A stretch of DNA of 64,000 bases from Cloeon dipterum (taxonomy: Eukaryota; Arthropoda; Insecta; Ephemeroptera; Baetidae): assembly GCF_949628265.1 (NCBI RefSeq), contig NC_088790.1, positions 10,482,545-10,546,544 of the forward strand, written 5' to 3'. This document shows positions 24,032 through 37,300 of the stretch, in pieces. Both the position numbers and the translations under genes were made by a program. The notes under the pieces are model-generated. The model made no database searches. It saw nothing but the letters and a program-made list of their open reading frames with translations, and was not told the DNA's origin. How positions within the stretch are numbered: position 1 is the first letter of the stretch; every line of letters begins with the position of its first letter.

Positions 24032-25137
24032 ATATGAAAAACAACACAAAAGGAAAACAACAAAATTTTACCAATGTCTCTACCCTTGAATGTACACTGG
24101 ATCAGGGGTTGCAAATACCTGATTTTTTTCAGGAAACTCACTTCAAAAAAAAAAAACATTAAGCGGGGAAACACGTGCATTAGCAAAATACATTTTATTG
24201 TTGAATAATTAAAAACTTAATATAAACAAAATTAATTTAAACACCACTTATATGAAAAGTTAATGAATTTTAATATTATAAATAATTTTTAATACCCTGT
24301 CTAGTTTTTTGCAAACATTTTCATGGGTATAATTAGGGTAAAATGCGGGACTACCCAAAACTAGTATTTTACAGCGAATTTTTCCCCAGAAAACAGTGGT
24401 GTAATTTGGCATGTTGTAAAATTGGCATAGATCCTTTTACATTACAGGTTACTTAGTTCCTGAAATAGCTGCTGTCATTATAAGACCATGTGTGATCCTC
24501 AAATTCCACTAAGCTGTCCATCCTTTGAACAATCAATGTAAAGCAGAGCCATTTGTAAAATTATTTAAATTTGAAAGATAGAAAAGCAAAAATCTACTTT
24601 GCAGTTAACGTGATAGACCATAATTCAGGTTTTCCTTTAGATCAATGTTCATAATGATTGTTACTGATGTGTTATTGTATTTAAACTCATTAACTGAAAT
24701 ATTTTGAATCCTTGGTTATTGAGAAATCGGAGAATAATTTGCTTAAAATCTTCCAAATGAGCAGTAGCTCCAGTTGTCAAAGGCTTCAAACACTAAAAAA
24801 ATCGCCAAAAAAATCGTATTCAATTAATTCTTGTACAATTATTAGCGTTTCCGTGTTTACTTGATACCCGTGATGCCATGTGTTCGTTGAACCGCTGTGA
24901 TTATTCCTGATGAAACTTAACTATATTCAGTTTACTTGCTGTTGCAAAATTAAAAAAAATCTGTTTGGATGTTGTGATTTGGTTTTTTAAATAACCAGTT
25001 TGTAGTCTAGACATAACCACAGCCTCAAGGCTAATTGTAAGAAATTCTGGAGGCACATGAAAGTTTCAAGTCTTTGTCACGTGATAAATGCCAATAAATC
25101 AACCAGTTACATTGTTAATCCTAGCAAAGGGTTTTTT

Positions 25138-25143
25138 TTATTA
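25138..25143 (-). terminator. Poly(A) signal of sFRP
   Basis: AATAAA on the minus strand (TTTATT on plus) about 190 nt after the sFRP stop. This would give a compact 3' UTR. Confidence 0.55.
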
Positions 25144-25335
25144 TTAATCGAAAGTCAAAAAATGACCACTACTGCAGCAGTTTCTGCAATGCACATTCAC
25201 TATAATATAATATCATACAATCACACTATATTTACACATTAGACAGTAACACCGTGGGTCATTCTCGCAAGCCAAAATCTCGTGTGCAGCCTTACTCTAG
25301 TATCTCGGGGCAGTTTTCGCTCGCAGGAAGACGTT

Positions 25336-28300
25336 TCAAACCGGATTCTTCCTCTGCTGTTGCTGCTGCTGTTGTTGCTTCTTCTTGCCCTTCGCCTTGC
25401 CCCTTTTCCTGCGGTTGGCGTTGGCCGGGTCCTCGACACCGATGATGACCGACTGCGAGACGAACTTGGGGTCGGTGCAGTTGATTTGCTTGAAGGTCCG
25501 CAGGGCGCGCTTGAAAGCCTGAAATGCAAATCACGATCACGGATCAGCTCTTCGATTCGCATTTAATCTGCATATTAAACGCGCGACGTCGTGATGCTGC
25601 ATCTTATTTCGTAGCCGCGCGCGACAGGGAACAAGTGGCTCTCTGAATGGGGCACGCAATATATTTTATTAAAAAGCAGAAACAGGTTTGGCAGTCGAGT
25701 TCGCGGCGCAGCAGGCAATGTTATTAAATCACCCACCGTAACTTGCTTTTTCTCTCTTTACCTCCGTGTGTGTGTTTGCGAGCTCCATGCGCCGCGCACT
25801 TATTCACAAATCTTCTCTCTTAATTGTGTGAGAGAGCGCATGTGTGTGTGCTTATTGCGCAGGGGAACACACGCTGGTAATCGTTTATGAACCTGTGTGG
25901 CCTCCAGACTGTCGTTTCTCGGAATAGGTGCACATAATGTTTGGATTTCGTTAATGACCCCGAGCACCTATAAAGATGGCTTTTAGGATACTCGCTTCGA
26001 TCGAAATCGTCGCGGAAATTTTCTGCTTAGACTCCCTTATTTTGAGGAAAATCAGTGGAGCAGTGAAATCATCACTGCTTTATTCAGCAAAATATACCCG
26101 GTTGTAAATGATTTTTAGCAAATCATTTACATATCATACAATTTTAACGCTCTGAACGGAATCTTTGAATTGAATTTTAAATTTCGGATTGTATATTTAG
26201 AGGCTTAATTTTTCTTGATAAGGTAAAAATCACAGCAGGTAAAATTGAAAATGGTTTGCCAGTCAAAAACTGATTTTAAATTAAAATCCTTAAAAACGGA
26301 CAGTTTTACTTACAATTAACATTGAAGCACTACTTGTTAAGAAAATAGTTTCATTGATTTCAGTTTCACTCTAGTATTGAAGAATGTCCGCAAAATTATT
26401 GTTCAGCCTTGTCAACGTAACAAAAAACTGTTCATCTTTTAAGGGAGCAAAAGAAAGAGTTAAAGACATATCCTCATAGACCCCTGCCAGAATGAACCTT
26501 TCCTGGACATAAGCTCATTTACGGATTGGGTTAAAAAGATTCCCATTTTAACTTCATGCGGAATTTTGTGGTGTGACGCCTAGACCGATTGAGAATGATT
26601 TTAAAAATGACCAGAAACAAATGGAGAAAAATTCCTCAGAGAGATGAAAACTTTCCATACGCGTGTACAATTAAGAAGGATTTTTTTTTAAATTCACTCC
26701 TAACCAAGGGATTCTTCTCTACTATTTGAACATCTATTTAAAGAGAGGATTATCATTAACTTCAACACTCTTTAGCACAGATTTTTATACTTTGCAGTGA
26801 TAAAGATTAGGTTAATAACTGAATTTTGCTTACTTTTGAGTCTTTGGACCAGGGCATGGCGAAGCTAGGCACGATTTTGGAGTCGCGGAATTGCCCCATG
26901 ACCAAGAAGAATTCTTGGCTACCACGCATGATATCGCTACAGCACGTGTCACTCGGCTGCAGGGTGAACGTCGGCCTCCGCAGTTGCCTCTGCTGCGCCT
27001 TATCCACGCTGCTCTTCACCTTGAGCAATTTGGCTTTATTGCTGATTAGTTTATTCTTGCGCACCTTCTGGAACTTTGTTCGAACCGCTGCAAAATAAGA
27101 ATAAAATTAAAATACAGAACAGTCTAGAAAAACTTCGCTTGATTAAGTAAATAATTAATATCTGAAAGAGTTTAGGCTCATTTTCCAAGTTTTCTAAAGA
27201 ATTTTTAGAGGAGAAAATGATATTGAATAAAAAATATTGTTTTCATTTTAAGGTAAGCACACTTACATTGTCTCCATTTTATTTATTTAATTTTTTTAAT
27301 TGTTTGTTGAGTTTGTTTCTCTTAGTTTTTATTGCTGACAAATTAAAAGTTTGGCGTTTTAAATTAGGTTAATTTGTTGAGCTAAATTTTAATTTATTTT
27401 TTCGTACGTTTTTAAAAACAAAATTTTACAAACTCGTAATTTGTATGCTCAATTTAGAACAGGTCGGTTTTTTCCTCTGTTAATTTGTCGCAAAATTAAA
27501 TTATAATATTTTTAAATCTTGCGTTACAAGGGGCTTTCTCCTAAGATTATATATACATTGTAAAAAGGGTTATTTCATTTTTTAACGCTTGGCTGATATA
27601 TTGAAATAAAAATAACATGATAACTGTCAGATTAACTCACCAAAGTCCGATCTGCAGAAGTTGTCGACGATGTTCTCATATGTCTGGTCCGGGTTGCACG
27701 CCTGGCACTTGTCTGCTGCAACACAAAACACAAACCGCATTCAATCATGAGTATTGCTCACTCTTGCAGCTGAATCAACAATGCCAGCCAGTCCAGCAAG
27801 CAGCTCGTTTATTTGATTTGCCTGCTGCCGCATTTCGAACTGTGGTTCTTCCGCGCCAAGAAAACAGCAGCATTATTTTAATTCATGTATTTATTTGTTT
27901 GCTACTCTCTCTTTCTCTCATAGCCAGCGTGCTGAGTTTAAAATAATCGTTTGTTCAACTCGCTGCGGGGTCCTGACCGCTAGTTTGTTGTGCTTCATTC
28001 TCCGCCTGGCATTTTAAACGAGCCTGTCTGACGACAAGCGGATTATTGTATTGTGTGCCACAAATTAGGCGTTTTGCACACGCAGCCCTTGTGAAACATT
28101 TTCTGCTCTCCTTTGATCTTTGTTGATCACGAACAATGGTAAAATGAGCAACATACTTTCATCTGGTCTCAAAAATAAAATAAAAATAAAATACGAGTAT
28201 CACAAAATAAAATAAATTATTGTAAGTTATAAACATCTCCAGGTGGATTATAAACTTTTTCCAGTATTGTACGTCCAGCATTAAAATAACTAAATAATCG

Positions 28301-31300
28301 AATCGATCTAAAGGTTTATTTAGCTGATTCAACGTCTCGAAAAGGACGGTAAAATTCCAAATTTATTCGCAGGGGAAATTATGGAATGAAGACTGATACT
28401 AAAAATTTGGAACTTAAATTTTCTTTTTTAAGGCATGTTAACAGTCTAGAAACAAAAATTATGTCTCGAAATGCAGTAATTAAATATTTTACCTGTTGGT
28501 TCATAATTATTTTTGACTCTACGTCATTCAAAGCAAAAGATTTCCCTTTTTAAGCAAAAATTAAATTAGGATTTGCTCATGAAAGAGCTATTGTGCGTGC
28601 CATTCATCAACGAAAACATTTCATAAAATTCAAATATGTTGCAGTCTACTTCCAAGAACGCCGAGAGCTGCTCAAAGCGATTTATATCATTTAAATGTAA
28701 ATGCGTAAATTCAAAACAAACGCACACTACCACAGGCACCGTGACAGCCCGACTGGATTTATGACTTCTTTTATCCATTTTATACGCGAGGGATAAAATA
28801 TATATGTGGCCTACAAATTGAGTTGGAAACCACACGAGGAATTATTTTGCTCGTGATAGCCCTTTGAGCTTGGACCAGATTAATCTGGTTTTATGCGACA
28901 GTAAGCGTTTATGGAGACACTGAAAGTAAATATACAATTTATACAACTCGATGTTTTCTGGCAGTCTGTATATTTGATTCAACAGAAAAAGCTAAACATT
29001 ATTTATCGTGCAATCTAAATTTATCTACGATCAATTTGTGCACAGAAATTTTGAACAAAATCGTCTGCATCCCAATTCTATCTTAATTTTTATCTTAAAG
29101 ACGATTAATTTTGCATCTAATATTTAATATTATCCCTACAATTGTTTAAATAAAATGTGTCCCCAGGTGTTGGGCCACATTTTCGCTTTTTGGATTTTCG
29201 AAATTTTATGCATTAGGGTAAGCCAGATATTTTTTAATAATTTGACCAGATTTTTTTTGACATGGATCAAAAGTTGGTCACCAGGGACAACTTGTTTGGC
29301 GTGAAATGTAGAACTTTTATGACAGCCATTTTTCGAGCTATACTGTACAATCCAGGCAATATTTATTAAGGTATGAAAAATTCTCCTTTCAATATACCGT
29401 AAGCATTGAGCCCATGCAAAATAGGAAATTTTAAAAATTTTGGCCAAATATATAAGGGAGTGACGAAGGACTACTAGGGCAACTTCTCCAGCAAACATCC
29501 AAATCTAGAACCCATATTATGCCAGTAGATTGTCTAAAATATTAATTTTTAAAGCAAACTGTAAAAAATAGATTTATTTTCCCGAAACATCCTACTATTG
29601 TTGTAGCAAGGGTCAATCTTATATTTACCAATCATTTTTCAATCATCAAGAACATTTGCTTTTTGAAATTAAAGTAAAGCGCTAAAGTCTGTATTTGCAA
29701 TTAATCCAGGAATTTGACTCATTGAGGCAGGTCTCCGCGTGCAATTGCTGCAGGCTGCTGCAAGAGATGCTTGTCAGTGAAATATTCCACTGTTCTAGTA
29801 TTGTGAATTATAATTAAATTAATCTGGCGAGCGAGATCGCTGGTTTTTGTGGCGGCGGCGGACTGGGCGTGCCGCTAGCGGATAAAAACGCGAGATGGAC
29901 AATTCGCGCGCCGATCCACGCCCGATTAAACTCTCGGATCCGCTGGCTCGTTGTAGTTTATGGACCCGTTGCTGGCCGATGATGGAGCATGCCCACGCGG
30001 ATCATGTTTTCTCAGCCATATGTACACACTTATTTGCGCTCCAGGTGTGTTCGACAGCGAGCAGCAGGTTATTTTCAGAGCTGATGCTCTTTCCTTGAAC
30101 AATAAATCAAACAATTAGGATTTTACTGAGCCGCAAGGCCGATTTGGGCACCTGGCTTTCGTATTTTCGATCTTACTTTGTTGCGCTACATGGGTAACAT
30201 CAATCGTGCGCGCGAGCTTGTATTTTCTTTTCCCTGCCTTCTTGCCTCTTTTATTGTGAGGCGAAGAAGAGGATTTCCCATTAACAAAAATGCGTATTTT
30301 AGGGTGAAATAAATCTGTCACCACAAACATATGATCTTACGACCTCTGCTCTCATAGTTAAAGATGTCACCAAGTCGAAAGGTGACAATCTTGCAATTTA
30401 TTGGTCTTTTCCGGTCTTTTCAATTAATATACCATTTTGATCATTAAAAGTTAGTAAATTGAGCCTTTCGAAACAGGATTTATTTTTAAAGTAGCTGAAC
30501 GAACGAATGGTACTCTAATCAATTTTTAGATATATATTAAATTAAATTTGAAACCTATTTTAAAGCCTTTCACCCTCCATCCGACAGCTAAAAAGCTCTC
30601 CCCTTTCAAAAACCATAAAATTTGAATGTATTCCAAAGTGTATTTCGATCTGCTTGTGATTTCAGTAAAAATTCTTGGACCTCATTTGGAGGCTATAAAA
30701 CTCTTTCAAAAAGGATTTGGTGGCAAATAGTGTCTTAAAATATTTTCTTATTACATAATTTAATTTAAAGCTGATACCAGTGAAAATTTCATCTAAAAGA
30801 TCGTTAAGATCAGCAAATTAAATAAATTTCATGAATAATACTTTATATTTTGCAGTTATGATATCCATGAAACTGACTGGGATCTAAATTGATTTTGTTA
30901 GTCTATCTACATAAAAGTCGAATTTTCAATTTCATCAACCCTGATATTTGGTGACATCACAATTTAACGCCCTCCTGGTTCCTTTTCTGCTGCCTGGAAA
31001 GATTAGTTTCTTAAAGCAACGTGTGTCAAAATATGCGTCACTGTCGCGATTTCAATATTTCTGAGGAATCAATCAAACATCTCTGATTCGCATTTGATGT
31101 GTTGCTCGCGCAACTTTCAGCCCGATATTAAATTTAGAAAGTAAACATCAAGTGCACGAAAAAGTTCTCGCTCGGCGCGTTTGTCACCGCGCGAGATGCT
31201 GGCTGAAATTGGCAATTCCATTTGACTCAGCGCGGTGGCGAGACGGAAAAGACTCGATGCAAAACACGGAACTGCTCCGCCACGGTGGCTGCTCAATAAT

Positions 31301-34300
31301 AAATAATACACGCGCGCAAGTATTAACGATGCCATATTTCAAAGGAGCCCTGTCAAAAGCTGCTGGCTTGAGTTATATCGCCCTCTCAGCAAGACAAATT
31401 GCTTCTCCGGCTCCGGCCGCAAGACTTTATATGTGTATGCATGCCACTTCTGCTGAGCGCTTTTAGAGTGATATTGGTTACAACGCGCACTTTAGCGGTT
31501 TTTTGCCCGAAAACTTTTATGCGGCGACTGTTTATAGTTTTTTGGTATGTTTATTTCAACGTGGAAAACAAACACAACATTTTCAAGCCTTTTCCAAGAA
31601 TGCTGGAGAGGGAAAGTTTTAGCTATGCTATAATTTTTTGTGACTGCTGTTTAAATTTATATCTGAATTTTTTCATATCACTATATGGTTAATGATGTAG
31701 AGCGTTTTTTACCCACTGTGTTGTTTATTTTGCATTAAATGTTAAACTGTCATTTTATAGAGAAAAAACCCATCAAACCTGTGTTTATACAATAAAAAGT
31801 TTAATCAAACGTTAAAACTAGTTTGACATTATTTATAGGTAGTTCTATACGAAAATTGCGATTTTTTTTTTTTAATTAAACGCATGCCACGCTGTGACTT
31901 TGCACGGTTGTTCTCGCTGCTGGAACATATCCAATCTCGCAAAAGGTACGAGTATACATACTTTGCTTGCTTATTAATGGTAATAACCGTCTTCCAGTTC
32001 AGCTCAGCCTCTCCATATCAATTTATATCAATTTGCGCGAGGAGGAGAACCAACACAGTTCTCTCCTAATTGGGCAGGTTGTATTAATGATACGAAAGTT
32101 TATCGGCCTAATTTGAGCGCTCGTCTGCTCGTCTGAGAAAACTTAAAAGCAGATCGACGTGAACTTTAATACGGGCAAGTTGAAATGAGGTACGATTCTC
32201 TCTCTTGTTTGGTCTCAGGCGATTGAGAGCAGAATCTGAAGAGAGGGCTTTTTAGTTTGAACTTAAAAGGAATACTCGAATGTTTAGAAAGCAAAATTCA
32301 GCGTGAATAATTGTGACATAGCTGTTATGGCGTTTAACGAAATTTTATGTTCGTTGGACCATTTCATTTTGATTACTAAATTTTCTGCAACCATTTCATG
32401 CATAAACTAAAATTGAAAAATAAAAAAAAACTCGTTGGTTGTCATATAATACAAAAACAAGGAATAAAAACAACATGTACAATGATTAATGTTTTCACGT
32501 CTGATTCTTCGAAGAATTAAAATTTGATCATTTGGATTGGTGATTGGATTGTTCTCAGCTATATAGTTAATCTCCTTATAATATGAAGTATAATTTTTCC
32601 AGTTGGGAGACAAATAATGATTTTTTCCAATAATTTAAAAAATTTTAACACTGCAGGCGAATGTTTTTCTTTGCGCAGATAATAATTATATTAAGTTACC
32701 AAACGAGTATCGCAGATGAAAATTGCATGGAAAAACATTTTCAGGGAATGATACTGTCATAAAGACACTGAAAAGCACCGCCAATCGTAAAGTGACTCTT
32801 GATTTTACAAAGAACTTGCTAAGAAGTGGGGAAATTTTAAGTTTGAAGTCCAGAAAAGGGGGTGTTCCCCATATTTTGGCTATCTATTAAATAAACCCGA
32901 AAATAAAAGATTGAGATTTTTTCACCTTTTATGACCTTTTTTGAAATTTCGATGGCCCCCTTTACATCTTTTATTTATAATTCTTTATTTTCTTCGAAAT
33001 TCAAAGGAAAATCAGGAGAGAAAAATTTGTCAAAGTTACAGAGTGAATTTGAAAAGCGTTGAGTAGTGGGCTGTGTTGCACCCTGATGGATAGCGGGAAA
33101 TCACTGTCCATTTTTCCAATTCATACTAAAGCAGACACATCCCTAGCTTTTTCGAAATTGAATGTACCTGCAGATTGAACTCAAAATTTGAATTCGCATT
33201 ACACTCATGCCGTTCTTTAGGATCAATTTTGAGCAGCACCCTGCTGAGCCTTGAGGGGGATGTAGTTTTGCCCCATCCAAATTTCACCTTGGAACATGAT
33301 CAATGAGCCCAGGGAGCGGCCCAGAGAGGCATATTATAATATATGGTATTATTGGGTGGCTGCAAGGCTGAAGTGGAAAACAGAAAACAGACACCGCACG
33401 CGTCAAGTCGCGAGAGGTGCGCTTGTGAGTGAGAGAGACTCGTCGCGAGAGTGAAAGGCGATACACTTGTATGGGGCTCCGTTTGCCAGGCAGAAAAGCT
33501 GGCTTTTTGCGCCCTGAGCGAGCGAGCGAGTGCGATCTCGGGCTCATCGCGCGAGTTGGTTGTTGTTTCGTAATCCAATCCAATCCAACGACGCGCGTTA
33601 TTCCCCAGCTGGCTCAGCGCTGGGCCGGGGCGTCACGGCTTTGAGTAATTGCTCGCGACGGGGGGCGCGACGCCTCCGTGTAAATAGCACCTGGAAGGGC
33701 GCACTCGCAATCATTCACCCGCGACATCCGCACACAAACAGTTTGTCCTGTCTGACTTTAAATTTTGCCCAGTTTGTTTATTCCGCGCATCGCGTGCGTG
33801 CGAATCACAATGAATGCGTCCGCCACGCTGCACCGCGCGGATTTAGCCGACGGGCATGATTATTTGTCACTATCAAAAGGCGGGGGTTGCGTCCGGGTCG
33901 CGCGCTAACAGGATTATTTGCGGACGATGTACGCGAAAAATGGCGTGCTAATTGGTGTATATTGCCGTGCACCCGCGATTAATGTTCTGTTTGCGTTGGG
34001 ACTTGATTTGATTTTACGGCGGTGCTCACGGGCGAAAAATGGGGTGCTGGTTGACACAAATCATAAAAAGTTACTCTTATTTTTTTAAGGACGCAAAAAG
34101 GGACAGTGATTTTGTTCCCTTTTGGGTGGTCCCGCACCAAGAATTTATTTTCTCCGATCAAAATAAATTTGAATTTATTCGTACTTACTAAGGACATCAT
34201 TCTCAATCACCTAAAACCAGTTTAGAAATTATTTAACTATAAATTTTGCAAGCATTGGAATGAACCGATAAATTTATGAATTTTTCTTACAACGTAAGCA

Positions 34301-37300
34301 CCCTGTTCCAGGTGTAAGTACGAATTATTTCAAATTTATTATGACAAAACTTGTCAAGAATATATCGTTAGGAATATTTTTCAGTTTACTATATGCGCAC
34401 CTATAACATTTCTCCGAAATGGTTTTGAGTACCTTTTAAAAAAAAATTACTTGGTATAGGCCCAGAAATTTTAATACAAATTTGGTGTCGATGATATCCT
34501 TAATAGGATGCGGCCGTGTATAGGGTAGTTACCCTCTTCTGAACGGCAATACATTTATTTTAACCGGAAAATAAAAATTCTTACCGCTGGAATTTAAAAC
34601 AATTTATGTGTGGTTTATTATTAAGCCCGGAAGAGCCCGAAGCGGAGTCTGCCTGGCTGGAGAGAGTGCAAAAAGTACATGAGATGCATAATTCATTTTC
34701 ACACGCGCGCGAGTTAATTCTCAATTGACACCCACTCAAGAGGTCAACAGACTCCTTTGAGCCGTGCACCCGTGGAAATGAGAGGAAGCCCGCACTCGAG
34801 ACGCGGCCAGCCGGGCGAATTTCTACACACTCACAATACGAGCTCTCGAAAAATTAAAAATGAAGACAGACACGTTTGTTATACCCTCGGCGCGAAGTCG
34901 ATACATTTCCAAATACAAATTCCACGAAAATTAAAATTTGTTTGATGGCTGCAAAATTCAAATATGTGTAAATTTTGCTAATACCTGTCATTGTCAATGC
35001 TTTTTATTTGAAGGAAGAGAAGAGGAACACTCGCTGTTTAGTAATTTTTCGACTCTGGGGCGTAACAAGCGTTCATATAAAACTCTCTCGGCGCACACGA
35101 CGCGTGATGCTTGTAAATTATTGCCGTGTTTGTTTTATTGCCCCCACACACAGACAGACAGACAAACAGTCTTCGAGCTGAACATTTACCTGGTGGGGCT
35201 CGCCGCGCAGCTTCAAAATTATTATTACGGACGTACATACGCGCTCGAATGAATAGAGACGTCAAATCACGCCATTTCACGGATCTCCATTTTTTCCAGC
35301 TGCTTTAAAGTTGTTCGCATTAGTAACTTTACGGCCCGCGTGCACAAGGCGGATTTTCTTTGCCCGCGGCGCACGATCCTGCTGCGTTGTGAGTTGGAAA
35401 TAAATGTAATAATATATGCAAATTCCTTTTTGCCTGAACAGGATGTGCGGAAAAATAATGCCAGGCTTTGCTGTCGGCATAATTAGACATTTTGTGTGTT
35501 TCAGTGGAATGGATATTAATTTGTATTTGTTTTTGATTCAAATTTATTTAGCAACTCAACAGAAACACATATATTTATTTAATTACTTTATGAATTTTTT
35601 AGGGATTTTTATTAACCTAACATTGTAACAAAACAAATGTCACTCGCACATATTAGTAAAAAATTAACATTTTCCTCATTGTCAGCATCACACGTTAAAC
35701 AAATATCATTCTTTTCGGCTCTATTTCATGCACTTAAGTTTTTTTTACTTATACAGAATGAAAATTCAGTGTAGTAGTTTCCGAAATTCGGGAGGATCTA
35801 TGGAAGAAAATCCCCCCACAAATCGACAGGCTTTATGTTTTAACAATTTTTTGGAGTGTTAAAATCCTTAAAATCAAAATTATCTCATTTCTTACTCCGC
35901 ACACTTAAATGTCCATTGATTGATGCCGTCGATTTTTGTAAAAAAAGCAGAAGTCAGTACCTAGGTAGAAGATAGATAAAAACTTCCAAGTGTTATTACT
36001 GTTATTTTAAGCTGTCAAATTTTTTACACTGTTCCTCAAGTTATTCCGTAGGCGCTTGAAAAAATAAATCTGAGCTAAATATTATTCTTATCCCTTGTTG
36101 TGTGATTTTTACAGCCGTGCTCTTTCTCTTTTTTCCGTAGTTGATGTCGAGTTCATAACTTAGTCTGACAAAAAAGACTCACGCACTCGACTGAACATTG
36201 TAGACAGCAATAGAGATGGAGCTTTCAAGGGGCGTGCGAAAGGAATAAATAGCCTCGTTCGCTCCACTGCTCAACTTAATCCGGGGCTCATTGACCACCG
36301 TCATGCGCGACACAAAAGGACCACAGCATTAGCCAGCGTCACTTTTGGGAAAACTGTCAAAGCAAAAATCAACTCCAGCTGCATCGTGAAAAGATCGAGT
36401 TTGTCCAAGTTAAAATGGTTAAAATGCAAAGCTGCTGCTGCCTCCCCCTTACCCTCTGCTACTCGTGTTCGCACCAGCGCGTGCATTTAGGGGTGTGAAA
36501 AACACTAATAATATATTTAGAATTCGACCGGCTGTCACTAATTTTAAGACATTTTTTGAGAGCGATAATTTATATTTTTGCATTAACTAAAGAAGTTGTT
36601 CCAGGTGCACGATGCACGACATAAGAGGTTACACTTTCATTGGTGCTATAAAGTACATTGAAAAATTGGCGATGTCAGCTAATTTTTCACGTCCCTCATC
36701 CTCAAGCCCAAGTCATCCCGTTTGTCATTTTTTCTCTCTCTCGCGCGCCTTGAGTTAGAAGATAAAGAGTGCATCTGCATTATTTGTTTGGACAGAGGGC
36801 ACGTCAAGTTTGGTATTTTGCTTCCCTTTTCAGCGCGCATATAATGTAACGATGGCACACGTGCTGCGCGCTCCATTTTCCTCAATAATGGACTGCCTGG
36901 AAAGGACCACATGCTGTTTCCGAGTGCGTCTTAGGAACTTTTCTGCTGCGCCAAGCAGCCGAGCCTCGTGTCAGACTGTAACTCAGCGCCGCAAAGCTCA
37001 TCGGATTTGTTTTCTTTCTTTCGCCCTTCCGCAGCTTTGCCAGAAAGTTTCCGTCTTTTTACACTGAATATTAACTTAACAGATGGTTTACTCGTCAAAG
37101 AATAAAGTCCTGGGGTGCGTTTCCTCAATATTTATTGATCCATGGAAGACAATTTTGCGTGATACTTCTAATAACTTTTCTTACCAAAACTCGTCAATAA
37201 CCAACATAGTGCCAAAATTGAGAACATTTGTTTCTGCCACGTTTCTTTTTGTATTATTTTTGCCTCTCTGTTGGTCGTGGGAGAATAGACGACCATGTGA

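Larger units (their letters stand above)
23506..25335. other. Convergent 3' spacer between MTG1 and sFRP
   Basis: Strongly AT-rich, with no coding signal on either strand. It contains the poly(A) signals of both flanking genes, with about 1.1 kb between them. Confidence 0.6.

Noticed and set aside
29136..29498. 120-codon minus-strand open frame in sFRP intron 2
   Set aside because: Hydrophobic, Lys/Ile-rich composition typical of random AT-rich frames; no motif and no splice borders. It could be part of an unrecognised repeat but nothing supports a gene.
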